A DNA stretch of 64,000 nt from Methylotenera_A sp963701715 (GTDB lineage Bacteria > Pseudomonadota > Gammaproteobacteria > Burkholderiales > Methylophilaceae), in NCBI GenBank assembly GCA_963701715.1, contig CAVPAX010000004.1, positions 186,001 through 250,000 on the forward strand. Direction: 5' to 3'. The notes under the pieces are model-generated. The model made no database searches and had not been told where the DNA came from. It saw only the letters and a program-made list of their open reading frames with translations. Shown one piece after another: positions 8,993-18,536 of the stretch. Each line of letters begins with the position of its first letter. The stretch's first letter is position 1. A program made the translations under genes and the position numbers.

Positions 8993-10807
8993 CTACAACC
9001 AAGTTACGGCACCTTCTTCTGCAGACAATACATTCTTGCGCATACCGCCAAACAACTCACGGCCAAAACCATGTGCATTGCTATGACGCTTGATATCCGA
9101 AAGCTCTTCAACTTCTCGCTCTGCCCATACATCTTCATCCACTAGCACGTTAACCATGCCAACTGTTGCATTCAAACGGATGATATCTCCCGTGCGCACT
9201 TTAGCTAATGGACCGCCTGCCGAAGCCTCCGGACTCAGATGGATCGCGGCTGGAATCTTACCTGATGCACCACTCATGCGGCCATCAGTCACGATAGCAA
9301 CCCTAAACCCTTTGTTTTGCAACACTGCTAAAGGTGGCGTCAGTTTGTGCAGCTCTGGCATCCCATTCGCTTTCGGTCCTTGGAAGCGCACTACTGCCAC
9401 AAAATCGCGCTCTAGCTCTCCCCGATCAAATGCCGCAAGCAACTCCTCTTGCGCATCAAACACAATCGCTGGCGCTTCGATAATATGGCGATCTTCTGGC
9501 ACAGCTGAAATTTTAATCACGCTACGTCCTAAATTGCCTTTAAGCAACCGTAGTCCGCCAGATTCGCTGAATGGAAACGCTGCAGTCCGTACAATTGTTT
9601 CGTCACTACTTTCTTTTGGCAGATCTTTCCAAACCAGCTTGCCATCTTCTTTGGTTGGCAATTTGCCATAGTCGCGCAAACCACCATAAGATACGGTAAA
9701 GACATCCGGGTACATATAGCCCGCATCAATCAGCTCGCGGATAACAAATGCTGGGCCGCCAGCGGCCTGGAATTCATTGACATCTGCCTTACCATTTGGA
9801 TACACACTTGCCAGCAAAGGCGTGGTTTTAGCAAGATGGTAGAAGTCTGTCCAATCAATGATGATGCCAGCAGCACGTGCAATAGCCACCCAATGGATGA
9901 GATGATTCGTTGAACCGCCAGTCGCCAATAATGCCACCATCGCGTTCACGATGACATGTTCATCGACCAGTTTTCCAATCGGGGTGTAGTGTTCTTTCTT
10001 GGTGTTCTCTAGCACCAACTTAACCGCTTCACGGGTCAGCAATTCGCGTAAGCCATCGTGTGGATGTACAAACGCAGCACCCGGCACATGCAGCCCCATC
10101 GCTTCCAACAACATCTGGTTGCTATTTGCCGTGCCATAAAACGTGCAAGTACCTGCACCGTGATAAGCTGCAGACTCTGAAGCTAACAATTCTTCACGTC
10201 CGACTAATCCTTGTGCATACTTTTCGCGTACTTTAGACTTCGTAGTGTTATCAATACCTGTACTCATTGGCCCTGCAGGTACAAACACGCAAGGCAGATG
10301 CCCGAACTGCAGCGCGCCAATTAAAAGGCCTGGAACGATTTTATCGCACACACCCAAGAGCAGCGCAGCATCAAACACATCATGAGAAAGTGCAACTGCC
10401 GTACTCATCGCAATCGTGTCACGACTAAACAATGATAGTTCCATCCCAGGCTCGCCTTGCGTAATACCATCGCACATCGCTGGCACGCCGCCGGCCACTT
10501 GCACAGTAGCGCCGTACTTGTGTGCTTCATCACGAATAATATCTGGATAGTTTACATACGGCTGATGCGCTGAAAGCATTTCATTGTAAGCGGTCACAAT
10601 ACCAATATTAGGTGCCTTCTCAACGAAAACGCGCAATTTATCGTTGGAAGGCATAGCTGCGAATGCATGCGCCACATTGGCACAACCTAAACGATCCGCT
10701 CCTCTTTTTCGATTTGCAATTTCATCTAAGCGTTGTAGATAAGCTGTGCGAGTTGGACGACTTACTTCAATAATACGTTCAGTCACTTCTATATGGGATT
10801 GCTTCAT
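8993..10807 (-). CDS. edd: 6-phosphogluconate dehydratase
   Basis: A 604-residue member of the IlvD/Edd dehydratase family at normal length. It shows NIGIVTAYNEMLSAHQPY, GGVPAMCDGITQGEPGMELS with an iron-sulfur cysteine, LLLGVCDKIVPGLL with a second, GAGTCTFYGTANSNQM with a third, and DGRMSGASGKIPAAIH near the C-terminus. It dehydrates 6-phosphogluconate to KDPG and forms an edd-eda pair with the next gene. The 91 bases upstream separate it from the carbamoyltransferase gene; no obvious terminator was seen there. Confidence 0.96.
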   Translation of the reverse strand: MKQSHIEVTERIIEVSRPTRTAYLQRLDEIANRKRGADRLGCANVAHAFAAMPSNDKLRVFVEKAPNIGIVTAYNEMLSAHQPYVNYPDIIRDEAHKYGATVQVAGGVPAMCDGITQGEPGMELSLFSRDTIAMSTAVALSHDVFDAALLLGVCDKIVPGLLIGALQFGHLPCVFVPAGPMSTGIDNTTKSKVREKYAQGLVGREELLASESAAYHGAGTCTFYGTANSNQMLLEAMGLHVPGAAFVHPHDGLRELLTREAVKLVLENTKKEHYTPIGKLVDEHVIVNAMVALLATGGSTNHLIHWVAIARAAGIIIDWTDFYHLAKTTPLLASVYPNGKADVNEFQAAGGPAFVIRELIDAGYMYPDVFTVSYGGLRDYGKLPTKEDGKLVWKDLPKESSDETIVRTAAFPFSESGGLRLLKGNLGRSVIKISAVPEDRHIIEAPAIVFDAQEELLAAFDRGELERDFVAVVRFQGPKANGMPELHKLTPPLAVLQNKGFRVAIVTDGRMSGASGKIPAAIHLSPEASAGGPLAKVRTGDIIRLNATVGMVNVLVDEDVWAEREVEELSDIKRHSNAHGFGRELFGGMRKNVLSAEEGAVTWL

Positions 10808-10898
10808 TTTCTATAAGACCTGCAGGAATTAATGGACTAACTCAATTATCCCCAAAGCAGGGCATATCGTCAAACCAATAACCCATTATTGTGCGTTT

Positions 10899-12617
10899 TT
10901 ATGCTTTTGTAACCAGCACATCTTCCATCATCAGATATTCCAGATCACAACCATAAAACATATTAAGTGCATCGGTCGGTGAGCAAATCATCGGTTCGCC
11001 TCGGCGATTGAGTGAAGTATTCAATACCACAGGAACACCTCGCAATTTTTCAAGATGTTCGATCAATTCATAATAGCGTGGATTAGTCTCGCGCGTCACC
11101 ACCTGCGCGCGCGCTGTACCATCCTCATGCACCACTTCGGGAATGCGTGATTTCCAATTTTCAGCCACATCGAAGGTAAAAGTCATGTATGGCGCAGGAT
11201 GATTGGTTTGCAGGATGTCCGGCGCAACACGGTCGAGCATGCTGGGGCAAAATGGACGCCAACGCTCACGGTATTTGATTTGTGCATTGATACGGTCGGC
11301 CACGCCAGGATAGCTTGGATCCCCCAAAATGCTTCTACAGCCTAGTGAGCGCGGTCCAAACTCCATGCGCCCTTGCAGCCATGCTAAAGGATTCCCCGCA
11401 GCCAGTAACTCTGCAGCTTTTTGCGGAAAGTTTTCAACGCGGTTAAACTTCGGCTCAGCCGGATGCGCTTTGCAGGCTGCAATACATTCCTCACTAGTAT
11501 AAGCAGGGCCCAAATAGGCATGCTCCATTTTGTGGATTGTTTCGCCTGCCAAATGTGCAGCGTAAGTTGCTGCACCCAGCGAAGTACCATTGTCGCCCGA
11601 AGCCGGCTGCACAAACAACTCCTTCACATGCGGCAAAGCAATAATGCGTTGATTCAATTTCACATTCAACGCAACCCCACCCGCCATGGCAATACGCCCG
11701 GTTTCTTTGATGATATCGCCCAAATAATAATCTATCATCTTGAGCGCAATATCCTCCAACAACTGCTGTACCGATGCCGCGTAATGAATATATGGATCGT
11801 CAATCTCATCACCTTGGCGCTTTGGCCCAAGCCATTCAATCAGCCCTGGTGTGAAATAGTAACCTTTGCCATTGTCTTTATAGCGACGCAACCCTACTAC
11901 ATTGACCAGTTTGGTGTTCACGCGCAAATCACCATTTTCAAACGTGACCAGTCTAGATAGATCATATTTGCTGGCATCCCCGTAAGGTGCCATGCCCATC
12001 ACTTTAAACTCACCGTCTAACATCTCGAAACCGAGATATTCGGTAATCGCACCGTACATGCCTCCAAGCGAATCTGGATCATAAAATTCTTTGATTTTGT
12101 GGATTTTACCGTTTTCACCATAGCCAAAAAACGTTGTCGCGTATTCACCTTTGCCATCAATACCGACGATTGCCGTTTTTTCTTTAAAGCCGCTCAAATG
12201 ATACGCGCTGGAAGCATGCGCCAAATGGTGTTCAACAGGTACAAACTTGGCTTTCGTTAAGCCTAAATCGGCCATGAGTTTAAGTGATTTATCACGGTTG
12301 CGGCGAAAACGGCGATTGCCATTAAATAGAGCGTCCAACGCCCTATCAGGCGCATACCAGTGACGCTTGGCATAATGCCAGCGCGCATTAGTGCTGAGTG
12401 GAATTTCGGCATACGGAAACGCCACGATATCTACCTCCTCCGGTTTCACTCCTGCCTGCTTCAGGCAGAATTTTGTAGCCTCATAAGGAAATTGATTTTT
12501 GGCATGCTTGTCGCGAATAAAACGCTCTTCTTCCGCAGCAGCAATAATCTTGCCGTCTACCAATATCGCGGCCGAGGCATCATGCCCAAGCGCGCCAGAT
12601 AAACCTAAAACAATCAT
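10899..12617 (-). CDS. Carbamoyltransferase (NodU/CmcH family)
   Basis: A 572-residue enzyme with both domains. The N-terminal Kae1-like domain has GHDASAAIL, EEERFIRDKH and HHLAHASSAYH (metal-binding histidines). The C-terminal YrdC-like domain has GRMEFGPRSLG and NTSLNRRGEP. The family transfers carbamoyl from carbamoyl phosphate, through carbamoyl-adenylate, to a hydroxyl of a sugar or other small molecule. It lies at the head of a minus-strand run with LPS-kinase-like genes, so O-carbamoylation of LPS core or lipid A sugar is a reasonable inference. A second, divergent paralogue lies at 60.4 kb. Confidence 0.92.
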   Translation of the reverse strand: MIVLGLSGALGHDASAAILVDGKIIAAAEEERFIRDKHAKNQFPYEATKFCLKQAGVKPEEVDIVAFPYAEIPLSTNARWHYAKRHWYAPDRALDALFNGNRRFRRNRDKSLKLMADLGLTKAKFVPVEHHLAHASSAYHLSGFKEKTAIVGIDGKGEYATTFFGYGENGKIHKIKEFYDPDSLGGMYGAITEYLGFEMLDGEFKVMGMAPYGDASKYDLSRLVTFENGDLRVNTKLVNVVGLRRYKDNGKGYYFTPGLIEWLGPKRQGDEIDDPYIHYAASVQQLLEDIALKMIDYYLGDIIKETGRIAMAGGVALNVKLNQRIIALPHVKELFVQPASGDNGTSLGAATYAAHLAGETIHKMEHAYLGPAYTSEECIAACKAHPAEPKFNRVENFPQKAAELLAAGNPLAWLQGRMEFGPRSLGCRSILGDPSYPGVADRINAQIKYRERWRPFCPSMLDRVAPDILQTNHPAPYMTFTFDVAENWKSRIPEVVHEDGTARAQVVTRETNPRYYELIEHLEKLRGVPVVLNTSLNRRGEPMICSPTDALNMFYGCDLEYLMMEDVLVTKA

Positions 12618-12643
12618 GTTTATTAACTCGAGTTATATAGTTT

Positions 12644-14068
12644 TTATAGTATGCCTGCCATTTTAAGCGGTAGATGCTCGGCATATATCACTTTAAATGT
12701 CTTAACAAAGCCATTATACAGTGCTTGGTCATCTTGCCAATTTTGCATAAAGCGACGCAGGTCGCGCGCGTGTGCTTTTAATGCAAAAAAAGCAAAGCTA
12801 TGTTGTGTCATGCTATCCAGATCAATCAGCACGGGCTGACTATTCACAATTTTGATATTTGTTGCTTTAGTATCCCCATGCGATATTTTCAGTAAATAAA
12901 GCTTATAAAACAAGGTGGCGATATTTTTTATGGTATCAGCACGACTGGTTTTATCGTCACATGCAGCGAAAAACTGTGCTGCATCCGGTGCATCTATGTA
13001 TTCGCTTAAGAAATAAGCTTTTCCTCGTAAACTGAATCCCAGCAAACTAAATTTGCGCTCTTCAATCAATGCAACAGGTTTTGCAGTTGCAATATCCAGC
13101 AGCTTTAGTCTATGAGCATTCGCCCACGAAACAGCCGCCCGTGATTGGCGCAGTGCACGGTTTACGCCATGCCAAAAACTTTTGATGTTATATCGCTTAA
13201 TGACAACTTTTTCATCACAACACTGAGTGGCTGCAACGGTGCAGGTTCTGCCATTTTTAATCACTTTTCCGGATACGATCAAGGCGTCTAATTGCTCAGG
13301 AACCAACGATATGTTCAGACTGGAAAATATGTTTGAAACGGCGACAAATATGTTTTTAGCATGAACTACCTTTACATCTGTGCAGGTTCGAAATACCTTA
13401 TTTTCTGCGTAGCGAGAAGCAATACGACGCCGATATGCCGAAACAATTTTTTGCATGCCGGGCACATCTGGCGCATTGCTCCAACCTCGAGCGTCTGCAT
13501 ACAAGTCCAACATACCCGAAAAATGACTTTCAAGCATCAGAACATCCAATTTTGATAGCAATATACTGAGGTTTTTTAGCGCAATACGTTTGGAAAGTTG
13601 GTCATATTTACGGATGCCATCTCCATCCAATGTGTAGATTTTTTCACCTTGTACAAGAAAATTCTTAAGATACAAATCGGTCTGTATCAAATTGGCATTG
13701 TGGTGTTGCGCCACAGCCAATACGAGTGAATTGGCAAGCCTGATGCGCTGATCAAAATTGGCAAGCTGATAAACCTGCTCTGCGTTCTGGGCATCTGCAA
13801 CTTCGGCAAAAATTAACACTTGAGCTTGACTATCTTGCACTCGCCCTTGATGAAGCAATCGTGGCGTTAAGATTTTGGCCGCTTGTAAATGCGCTACACC
13901 GGTCGCATCACGTTGTGCATACTTGACGGCCTGTTCACCAAGAAATTTTTTTGCGTAAACTGACTGCCCTGCCCAATGACCTTTATAAACCTCGCGTTTG
14001 CTAGGTAATATCCTGACAATAGCGTCAATTTCGAGTGGCGACGACTGGTATAAGAGTAATTGAGCCAA
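12644..14068 (-). CDS. Tandem LPS-kinase-like protein (two kinase-fold domains)
   Basis: A protein of about 474 residues with two separate kinase-like halves. Domain 1 has a lysine in VYAKKFL, a catalytic-loop-like QTDLYLKNFL with Q where H is usual, and LDGDG. Domain 2 has VVIKRY, the intact loop HGDTKATNIKI and LIDLDSM. Both belong to the WaaP/Kdo-kinase superfamily by motif layout. The frame extends upstream to 14185, but that part lies inside the methyltransferase gene and reads like its shadow; TTG 14068, seventeen bases after the methyltransferase stop, is the likeliest start although no good ribosome binding site is visible. It probably phosphorylates LPS core heptose or Kdo; domain 1 may be inactive or altered. 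Confidence 0.72.
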   Translation of the reverse strand: MAQLLLYQSSPLEIDAIVRILPSKREVYKGHWAGQSVYAKKFLGEQAVKYAQRDATGVAHLQAAKILTPRLLHQGRVQDSQAQVLIFAEVADAQNAEQVYQLANFDQRIRLANSLVLAVAQHHNANLIQTDLYLKNFLVQGEKIYTLDGDGIRKYDQLSKRIALKNLSILLSKLDVLMLESHFSGMLDLYADARGWSNAPDVPGMQKIVSAYRRRIASRYAENKVFRTCTDVKVVHAKNIFVAVSNIFSSLNISLVPEQLDALIVSGKVIKNGRTCTVAATQCCDEKVVIKRYNIKSFWHGVNRALRQSRAAVSWANAHRLKLLDIATAKPVALIEERKFSLLGFSLRGKAYFLSEYIDAPDAAQFFAACDDKTSRADTIKNIATLFYKLYLLKISHGDTKATNIKIVNSQPVLIDLDSMTQHSFAFFALKAHARDLRRFMQNWQDDQALYNGFVKTFKVIYAEHLPLKMAGIL

Positions 14069-14084
14069 AGCAATCGGCGAGCTA

Positions 14085-14765
14085 TTATTTTTTACGCAAG
14101 ATATAAACACGCCACATAGCGTAATAAGGGATAAAATCCAGATAATCCACCACTTTAAAACCTGCCTGTGCAAACTCTTGTTCAATTTGCTTGGCAGGAA
14201 TCAAAAAACGATTTTGATTAGGGCCCCGAGGATGACGTTTTTCCGAGCGCATGCGCTGCCAAGCTTTATAGTTGCCATCCACCCACAAAGATATGATGAC
14301 AGTATCTTTTGTCACACGATGAAACTCTTTCAGCATCTCCAAGCGGTGTGCTGATTGGCCAATGTGATGTATCAAACGCATGCTAAAAATGCTATCTACA
14401 GCCTCATCTGGCAAATCAATCGCAAAGGCTGAAGTCTGCATACCTGTAAAACGCGAAGCGATTTCTTTTGGACAATGCTCTGTCGCAACTGCGACCATAT
14501 CGGCAGAATTATCAGCACCTATGACTGTTCTGGTTGGGTTTTCTGCCAAGGTCGGCCAGAAGCGTCCAGCGCCACAGGGCAAATCGAGCACATGCTGCGG
14601 CTCACCTGCGATTTTGAGTGCTTTTCGGGCAAGCTGAACATCACGCCAATGTGAGAGTCTTGGCTCAATTCCCCTGCGATGCTTCTCGTAATAATATTGC
14701 GAGTGCTCGCGGTCATATTTGTTTGAAAATTCCAGTTTAATTGGTGCATCTTTTGGTTTTGCCAT
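14085..14765 (-). CDS. SAM-dependent methyltransferase (class I)
   Basis: A 226-residue methyltransferase. Motif I is LDLPCGAGRFWP (about residues 60-71), with GADNSADMV for the ribose-binding acidic strand and SMRLIHHIGQ as the post-motif. The C-terminus DYLDFIPYYAMWRVYILRK is typical of Methyltransf_11 members found in LPS operons. It lies between two LPS-kinase-like genes on the minus strand, suggesting methylation of a core sugar or phosphate. The acceptor is unknown. Confidence 0.82.
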   Translation of the reverse strand: MAKPKDAPIKLEFSNKYDREHSQYYYEKHRRGIEPRLSHWRDVQLARKALKIAGEPQHVLDLPCGAGRFWPTLAENPTRTVIGADNSADMVAVATEHCPKEIASRFTGMQTSAFAIDLPDEAVDSIFSMRLIHHIGQSAHRLEMLKEFHRVTKDTVIISLWVDGNYKAWQRMRSEKRHPRGPNQNRFLIPAKQIEQEFAQAGFKVVDYLDFIPYYAMWRVYILRKK

Positions 14766-14817
14766 GAATAACCCTTAAAAATAATTACAGCCTGCTGCTA
14801 AACGCGCATTATAACCG

Positions 14818-15612
14818 CTACTTGCGCTTTACTCGATTAGAACGTTTCACAATCCTTCTACAAAGCCATTTAGCAAAAGGCGTTAGGCGTTTCAAGCCTA
14901 AATATTGCAAGTAAAAATACATGCGCCTTGATTTGCTCCAATGTTTAGCGTGCCGATTAAGTACTGCCAAATCAATAAGGGTGCGCATAATAGCAATGTA
15001 ATTAATTCTCGATTTCTCTAAATCAATTACTGCTGCTTCAGGCGCATTGACATCTGTCATATTTACAAACAAATGCTTCGGATAAAAAGAGCGATGCTGC
15101 ACTTTTGCAGCATGCAACCGTTTTGCAAGTTGAGCAACAGCCTTAATGATCGGCCGCTGCACAGCTAGTGCCGGGCGGTTATGAGTAAACAGTTTATCTG
15201 TGAGCTCTTCTAACGGCACAAACCCAGCTAATTCCTTGGTCATTAAAGTCGTTTTTAAATCACCATTCGGATTACGTCCGAACAACATGACTTCAGGCGC
15301 AGCAACATCGCATTGTTCAAGGTAGTGCATCATCTCAAACTCACGCTGAAATGTAGGTACGCCTTTGATTGGATGCAAAAACGAAGTACGGCAATGGTTA
15401 TCCTGCCGCTTCAGATAAGCACCGATTTCAGAGCCATCTTCCTGCTGTAGCGTAATTCGCCCCACACCACTCCAGCCACCACGACGCTCATTTGGCTCTT
15501 CGAACCAGTCAACTTTTCGAGTCCACACCTTCTCAAAGGTATCTAACTGATTTTTTTGTAATAATTGTGCGTATTTTGCTGAAATAAAAGTTAGCAAACC
15601 CACTCCATTCAC
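14818..15612 (-). CDS. LPS-kinase superfamily protein (InaA/WaaP-like)
   Basis: A 264-residue kinase-fold protein. GGWSGVGRITL forms the nucleotide loop, AYLKRQDNH carries the lysine, and HRSFYPKHLFVN is the catalytic loop with S in the place of the usual D, followed by VIDLEKSR. The same loop change is known from the InaA-like branch of LPS kinases. The start is uncertain (GTG 15612 or GTG 15603). It is the first gene of the minus-strand LPS decoration run and is divergent from the acyltransferase gene. The absence of the canonical catalytic aspartate makes the activity uncertain. Confidence 0.78.
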   Translation of the reverse strand: MNGVGLLTFISAKYAQLLQKNQLDTFEKVWTRKVDWFEEPNERRGGWSGVGRITLQQEDGSEIGAYLKRQDNHCRTSFLHPIKGVPTFQREFEMMHYLEQCDVAAPEVMLFGRNPNGDLKTTLMTKELAGFVPLEELTDKLFTHNRPALAVQRPIIKAVAQLAKRLHAAKVQHRSFYPKHLFVNMTDVNAPEAAVIDLEKSRINYIAIMRTLIDLAVLNRHAKHWSKSRRMYFYLQYLGLKRLTPFAKWLCRRIVKRSNRVKRK

Positions 15613-15699
15613 TGATTATAGTTTTTACGCTATTTTATCAGGGTTAGCCCACAAATTTCCTCAAACTTTGCTTGATTCCATTAAAATGGCAGATATCTC

Positions 15700-16563
15700 A
15701 TGCTTACGCTTATCTCTAAAATTTTGTCCTGCCTACCACTTTCCACGACGCATCGTTTAGGTCGGGCGCTAGGCTGGCTGCTCCATTTTTGCACACCATC
15801 TTCTGCCAGAATCATGCGTGAGAATCTCAAACAAAGCGGCTTATGCACAAGCGAAACGGAATTTAGGCGTGTTATCCAGACCAACATTGGCGAAACAGGT
15901 AAAGCTATTTTAGAAACATTGGCAATCTGGCAATGGCCTCAAAACAAAGCAGTCGCACTTGTCAATTCCTGTCAAAACTGGCATTTGATTGATGCGGCTT
16001 TAGCCCATGGAAAGGGGCTGATTTTCCTCACTCCACATTTAGGCTGCTTTGAAATTACATCAATTTACTATGCCGCACAGCACCCGATCACAGTGCTGTT
16101 CCGTCCACCGAAAAAATCCTGGCTTTCCGTGCTGATCGACACTGGGCGCAGCAAAGGGCAAGTAAAACTTGCACCTGCCAACATGCAAGGCGTTCGGGCG
16201 CTCATGCAAGCATTGAAAAAAGGAGAAGCGGTAGGCATCCTGCCTGACCAGATCCCTGCCGCTGGCGAAGGCGAATGGGCAGATTTTTTTGGTAAGCCAG
16301 CTTACACCATGACGCTTGCCTGCAGGCTCGCTGAAAAAACAGGCGCCACTGTCATCATGGCATTTGGTGAGAGGCTTGAAAATGGTAAGGGTTACAAAAT
16401 ACACCTTACGCGAGTAAACAGCATCGCCACACCTCGATTGTTAAACCAGGCTATAGAAGAACAAATCGCACAAAAACCTGAGCAATATTTATGGCGCTAC
16501 AATCGTTACAAGCAAAGGCGCCACGCCATTTCCAAAGCAGATGCACCGAACACCATTATTTAA
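15700..16563 (+). CDS. Lysophospholipid/lipid A acyltransferase (LpxL/HtrB family)
   Basis: A 287-residue inner-membrane-associated acyltransferase. It has the HLGCFE block (H-x4-E catalytic motif, about residues 107-112), VLFRPP, GVRALMQALKKGEAVGILPD and a WADFFG segment, all of the lipid A late acyltransferase family. It probably adds a secondary acyl chain to Kdo-lipid A. Its final eight bases overlap the convergent waaP gene. The neighbours are LPS core genes on both sides. Confidence 0.9.
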   Translation: MLTLISKILSCLPLSTTHRLGRALGWLLHFCTPSSARIMRENLKQSGLCTSETEFRRVIQTNIGETGKAILETLAIWQWPQNKAVALVNSCQNWHLIDAALAHGKGLIFLTPHLGCFEITSIYYAAQHPITVLFRPPKKSWLSVLIDTGRSKGQVKLAPANMQGVRALMQALKKGEAVGILPDQIPAAGEGEWADFFGKPAYTMTLACRLAEKTGATVIMAFGERLENGKGYKIHLTRVNSIATPRLLNQAIEEQIAQKPEQYLWRYNRYKQRRHAISKADAPNTII

Positions 16564-17371
16564 TGGCTGACTTCTCAGCAGCAAGTCGTTTTTGAAATTT
16601 GTCAGTGTGAAATTTGGTATGCAGTTGAATTGCGCGCGCTTTTACTTTATTCCAGAAGCCAGCTGTTTGTGGCAAATAATACTGTCTGAATAACGCCCAA
16701 TCCTCATCTTCAAAACCGCTGTCAATTGCAGAGAAATATAAGCCCGCAATATCCTTCATAACCGTGCTGCCATCGCTTGACTGGTCTTGTAGCATGCGAT
16801 GTAAATCTATCAGATGCAAATCAATGCGGCCTTGCTCCAGCGCTTGTTTTTTGAGTATAAAATGACACAAATAAAAATCACGATGACATAAACCGGCACC
16901 ATGCAACTTTGCAGCAAGCTGAGCAATAGCAATAATGAGTTTTTGCTTGAACGCAGCATCAGGCGGGTTGTTTTTCCAATCAGCGCATAAATCTTCAAGT
17001 GAGACAATGTCGCCTAAATCTTCTGTCATCACAAATGATTGCGAACTGGCAGGGTTGCAGCCGCGCTGGCCATAAGCCACTAATGGCGTAGTGGCAATAC
17101 CGATTTCATTGAGTTTTTGGATTGCTTTTACCTCTGTCATCGCGCCTAGTATTGGCTTTTTAAGACTCAGTAAATTTTTTACTATCTCGCCCCAGCCCAC
17201 ACCAAAATGCTGCTTGATGAAATAACTCTTTCCGCCAATCTGTACTTGCATGGTCTTACGCCCTGGCACATCACGGAAGGCTTTTCCTGAAAGCTGCATC
17301 AGTTCAGCGAAAGAATCCTTATCCATAAGGTTTCGCCTGATTTCTTCTGATACAAATAGCACGTCCTTCAT
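16556..17371 (-). CDS. waaP: Lipopolysaccharide core heptose(I) kinase
   Basis: A 271-residue WaaP/RfaP. It has YFIKQHFGVGWGEI with the ATP-binding lysine, the QSFVMTEDL hinge, HRDFYLCHFIL as catalytic loop and LIDLHRM as the metal-binding segment. It phosphorylates HepI of the inner core, using ATP on the cytoplasmic face. Its start overlaps the end of waaG by four bases (ATGA type), so the two are translationally coupled. Unlike the two kinase-like genes at 12.6 and 14.8 kb, all expected catalytic residues are present. Confidence 0.95.
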   Translation of the reverse strand: MKDVLFVSEEIRRNLMDKDSFAELMQLSGKAFRDVPGRKTMQVQIGGKSYFIKQHFGVGWGEIVKNLLSLKKPILGAMTEVKAIQKLNEIGIATTPLVAYGQRGCNPASSQSFVMTEDLGDIVSLEDLCADWKNNPPDAAFKQKLIIAIAQLAAKLHGAGLCHRDFYLCHFILKKQALEQGRIDLHLIDLHRMLQDQSSDGSTVMKDIAGLYFSAIDSGFEDEDWALFRQYYLPQTAGFWNKVKARAIQLHTKFHTDKFQKRLAAEKSAIK

Positions 17372-18507
17372 GATGCGCTTGCCTTTTTACGTTGAGCAAG
17401 GTCAATCAGAATGTTTGCCTCTGCACTACCATCGTTAGCCTGCATGATATGTTGCGTGTAGCTCAAGCCGTTAGCAGCCCATTGCGTCTTTTTATCGGTT
17501 TGCCGCATCTCTAAAAATTGCTGATTAAATCTGGGTTGGTCAAACGGCAGCTCACACACAATCCCTGCATTAGCATCAGCCACGTGATGCGCATAACCGC
17601 AGCTTGAAGTCACCAGCATAGGTGCGCCGCAGGCCATACCTTCTAAAATAACCAAACCTGTATTTTCACGATAAGCAGGGTGCATGCAGACATCTGCACC
17701 TTGCATCAATTGTGGAATATCAGGGCGACCTTTAGAAATAATGACGTGATTTTCTAAACCTAATTTTTTTGCCATTTGATTAAATTTTTTAGGATTATCC
17801 TGCCCCACAGCAACGACTCTAGTATTTCGGCGCAGCGTTTCCGGCAATGCCGCCAGCGCCAGGATTGCACGGTCTAATCCTTTCATGGAAAAGCCGGATC
17901 CGGTGAGCAAATACACAAAGTCGTCTGCGTCAAAGCCAAAGGCATTGCGCAAATGCACGCGCATGGCTCGCTTATCCTGCAATACAAAACGCTCAGGCGA
18001 TAAAAATGGCGGAATATAATGAAAACGCGCATCCTGTGTGCCATACCAATGTTGAAAATGCGGTTTTTCGGTAAGCGATACGGCTAAAATCTCTGTTTTT
18101 GATTCGTGCGAAAAAATGGCTTTTTCGCAATCTGCAAACCATTTAAAACGCGGCAAAAACCGATATAAAAAATTGCGCTGCTTATATGCCCGCTCGACAA
18201 AACAAGGATCTGCAGCAAAGTGTGCATCCAATCCGGCCATGCGGTTATAGCCAAAGATATAGTCGAAATGGTTTTGTCTGATAATGGCGAACGATGCATC
18301 GATAAATTTTTGGTAACGCTGATAATTGAACCAGCCGGTTTGCGGCAATATATGGATTTTAATACCCTGCGGCTGCTCGCCCTGCCAGATCATCGTAAAC
18401 ACTTCCACCTGATGCCCTCGCTTAACTAACTCATTAGCTGTGCGCAGCATATCGCGCTGCATGCCACCGTATGGAAAATATTTAAAAATTAAAAACGCGA
18501 ATTTCAT
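17368..18507 (-). CDS. waaG: LPS core glucosyltransferase (GT4)
   Basis: A 379-residue GT-B enzyme closely resembling WaaG. The N-terminus FKYFPYGGMQRDMLR and the GHQVEVFTM strand are characteristic, and the donor site is ENTGLVILEGMACGAPMLVT (E-x7-E, about residues 290-310). In enteric bacteria WaaG adds the first outer-core glucose to HepII. It is followed by waaP with a four-base overlap and divergent from waaC with 29 bases between the two start codons, so their promoters must be very compact or overlapping. Confidence 0.93.
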   Translation of the reverse strand: MKFAFLIFKYFPYGGMQRDMLRTANELVKRGHQVEVFTMIWQGEQPQGIKIHILPQTGWFNYQRYQKFIDASFAIIRQNHFDYIFGYNRMAGLDAHFAADPCFVERAYKQRNFLYRFLPRFKWFADCEKAIFSHESKTEILAVSLTEKPHFQHWYGTQDARFHYIPPFLSPERFVLQDKRAMRVHLRNAFGFDADDFVYLLTGSGFSMKGLDRAILALAALPETLRRNTRVVAVGQDNPKKFNQMAKKLGLENHVIISKGRPDIPQLMQGADVCMHPAYRENTGLVILEGMACGAPMLVTSSCGYAHHVADANAGIVCELPFDQPRFNQQFLEMRQTDKKTQWAANGLSYTQHIMQANDGSAEANILIDLAQRKKASAS

Positions 18508-18536
18508 TAACCGAATTGTATGCGAAAATAGCCATT

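Noticed and set aside
9090..9671. 193-codon open frame opposite edd
   Set aside because: It lies wholly inside the well-supported edd gene on the other strand and encodes no recognisable motif; a shadow frame.
11421..11960. 179-codon open frame opposite the first carbamoyltransferase
   Set aside because: Antisense to conserved carbamoyltransferase motifs, cysteine-rich shadow composition, no ribosome binding site seen.
14069..14185. N-terminal extension of the tandem LPS-kinase-like gene
   Set aside because: The extra 39 codons overlap the end of the methyltransferase gene and read as its shadow, although they look like a membrane segment.
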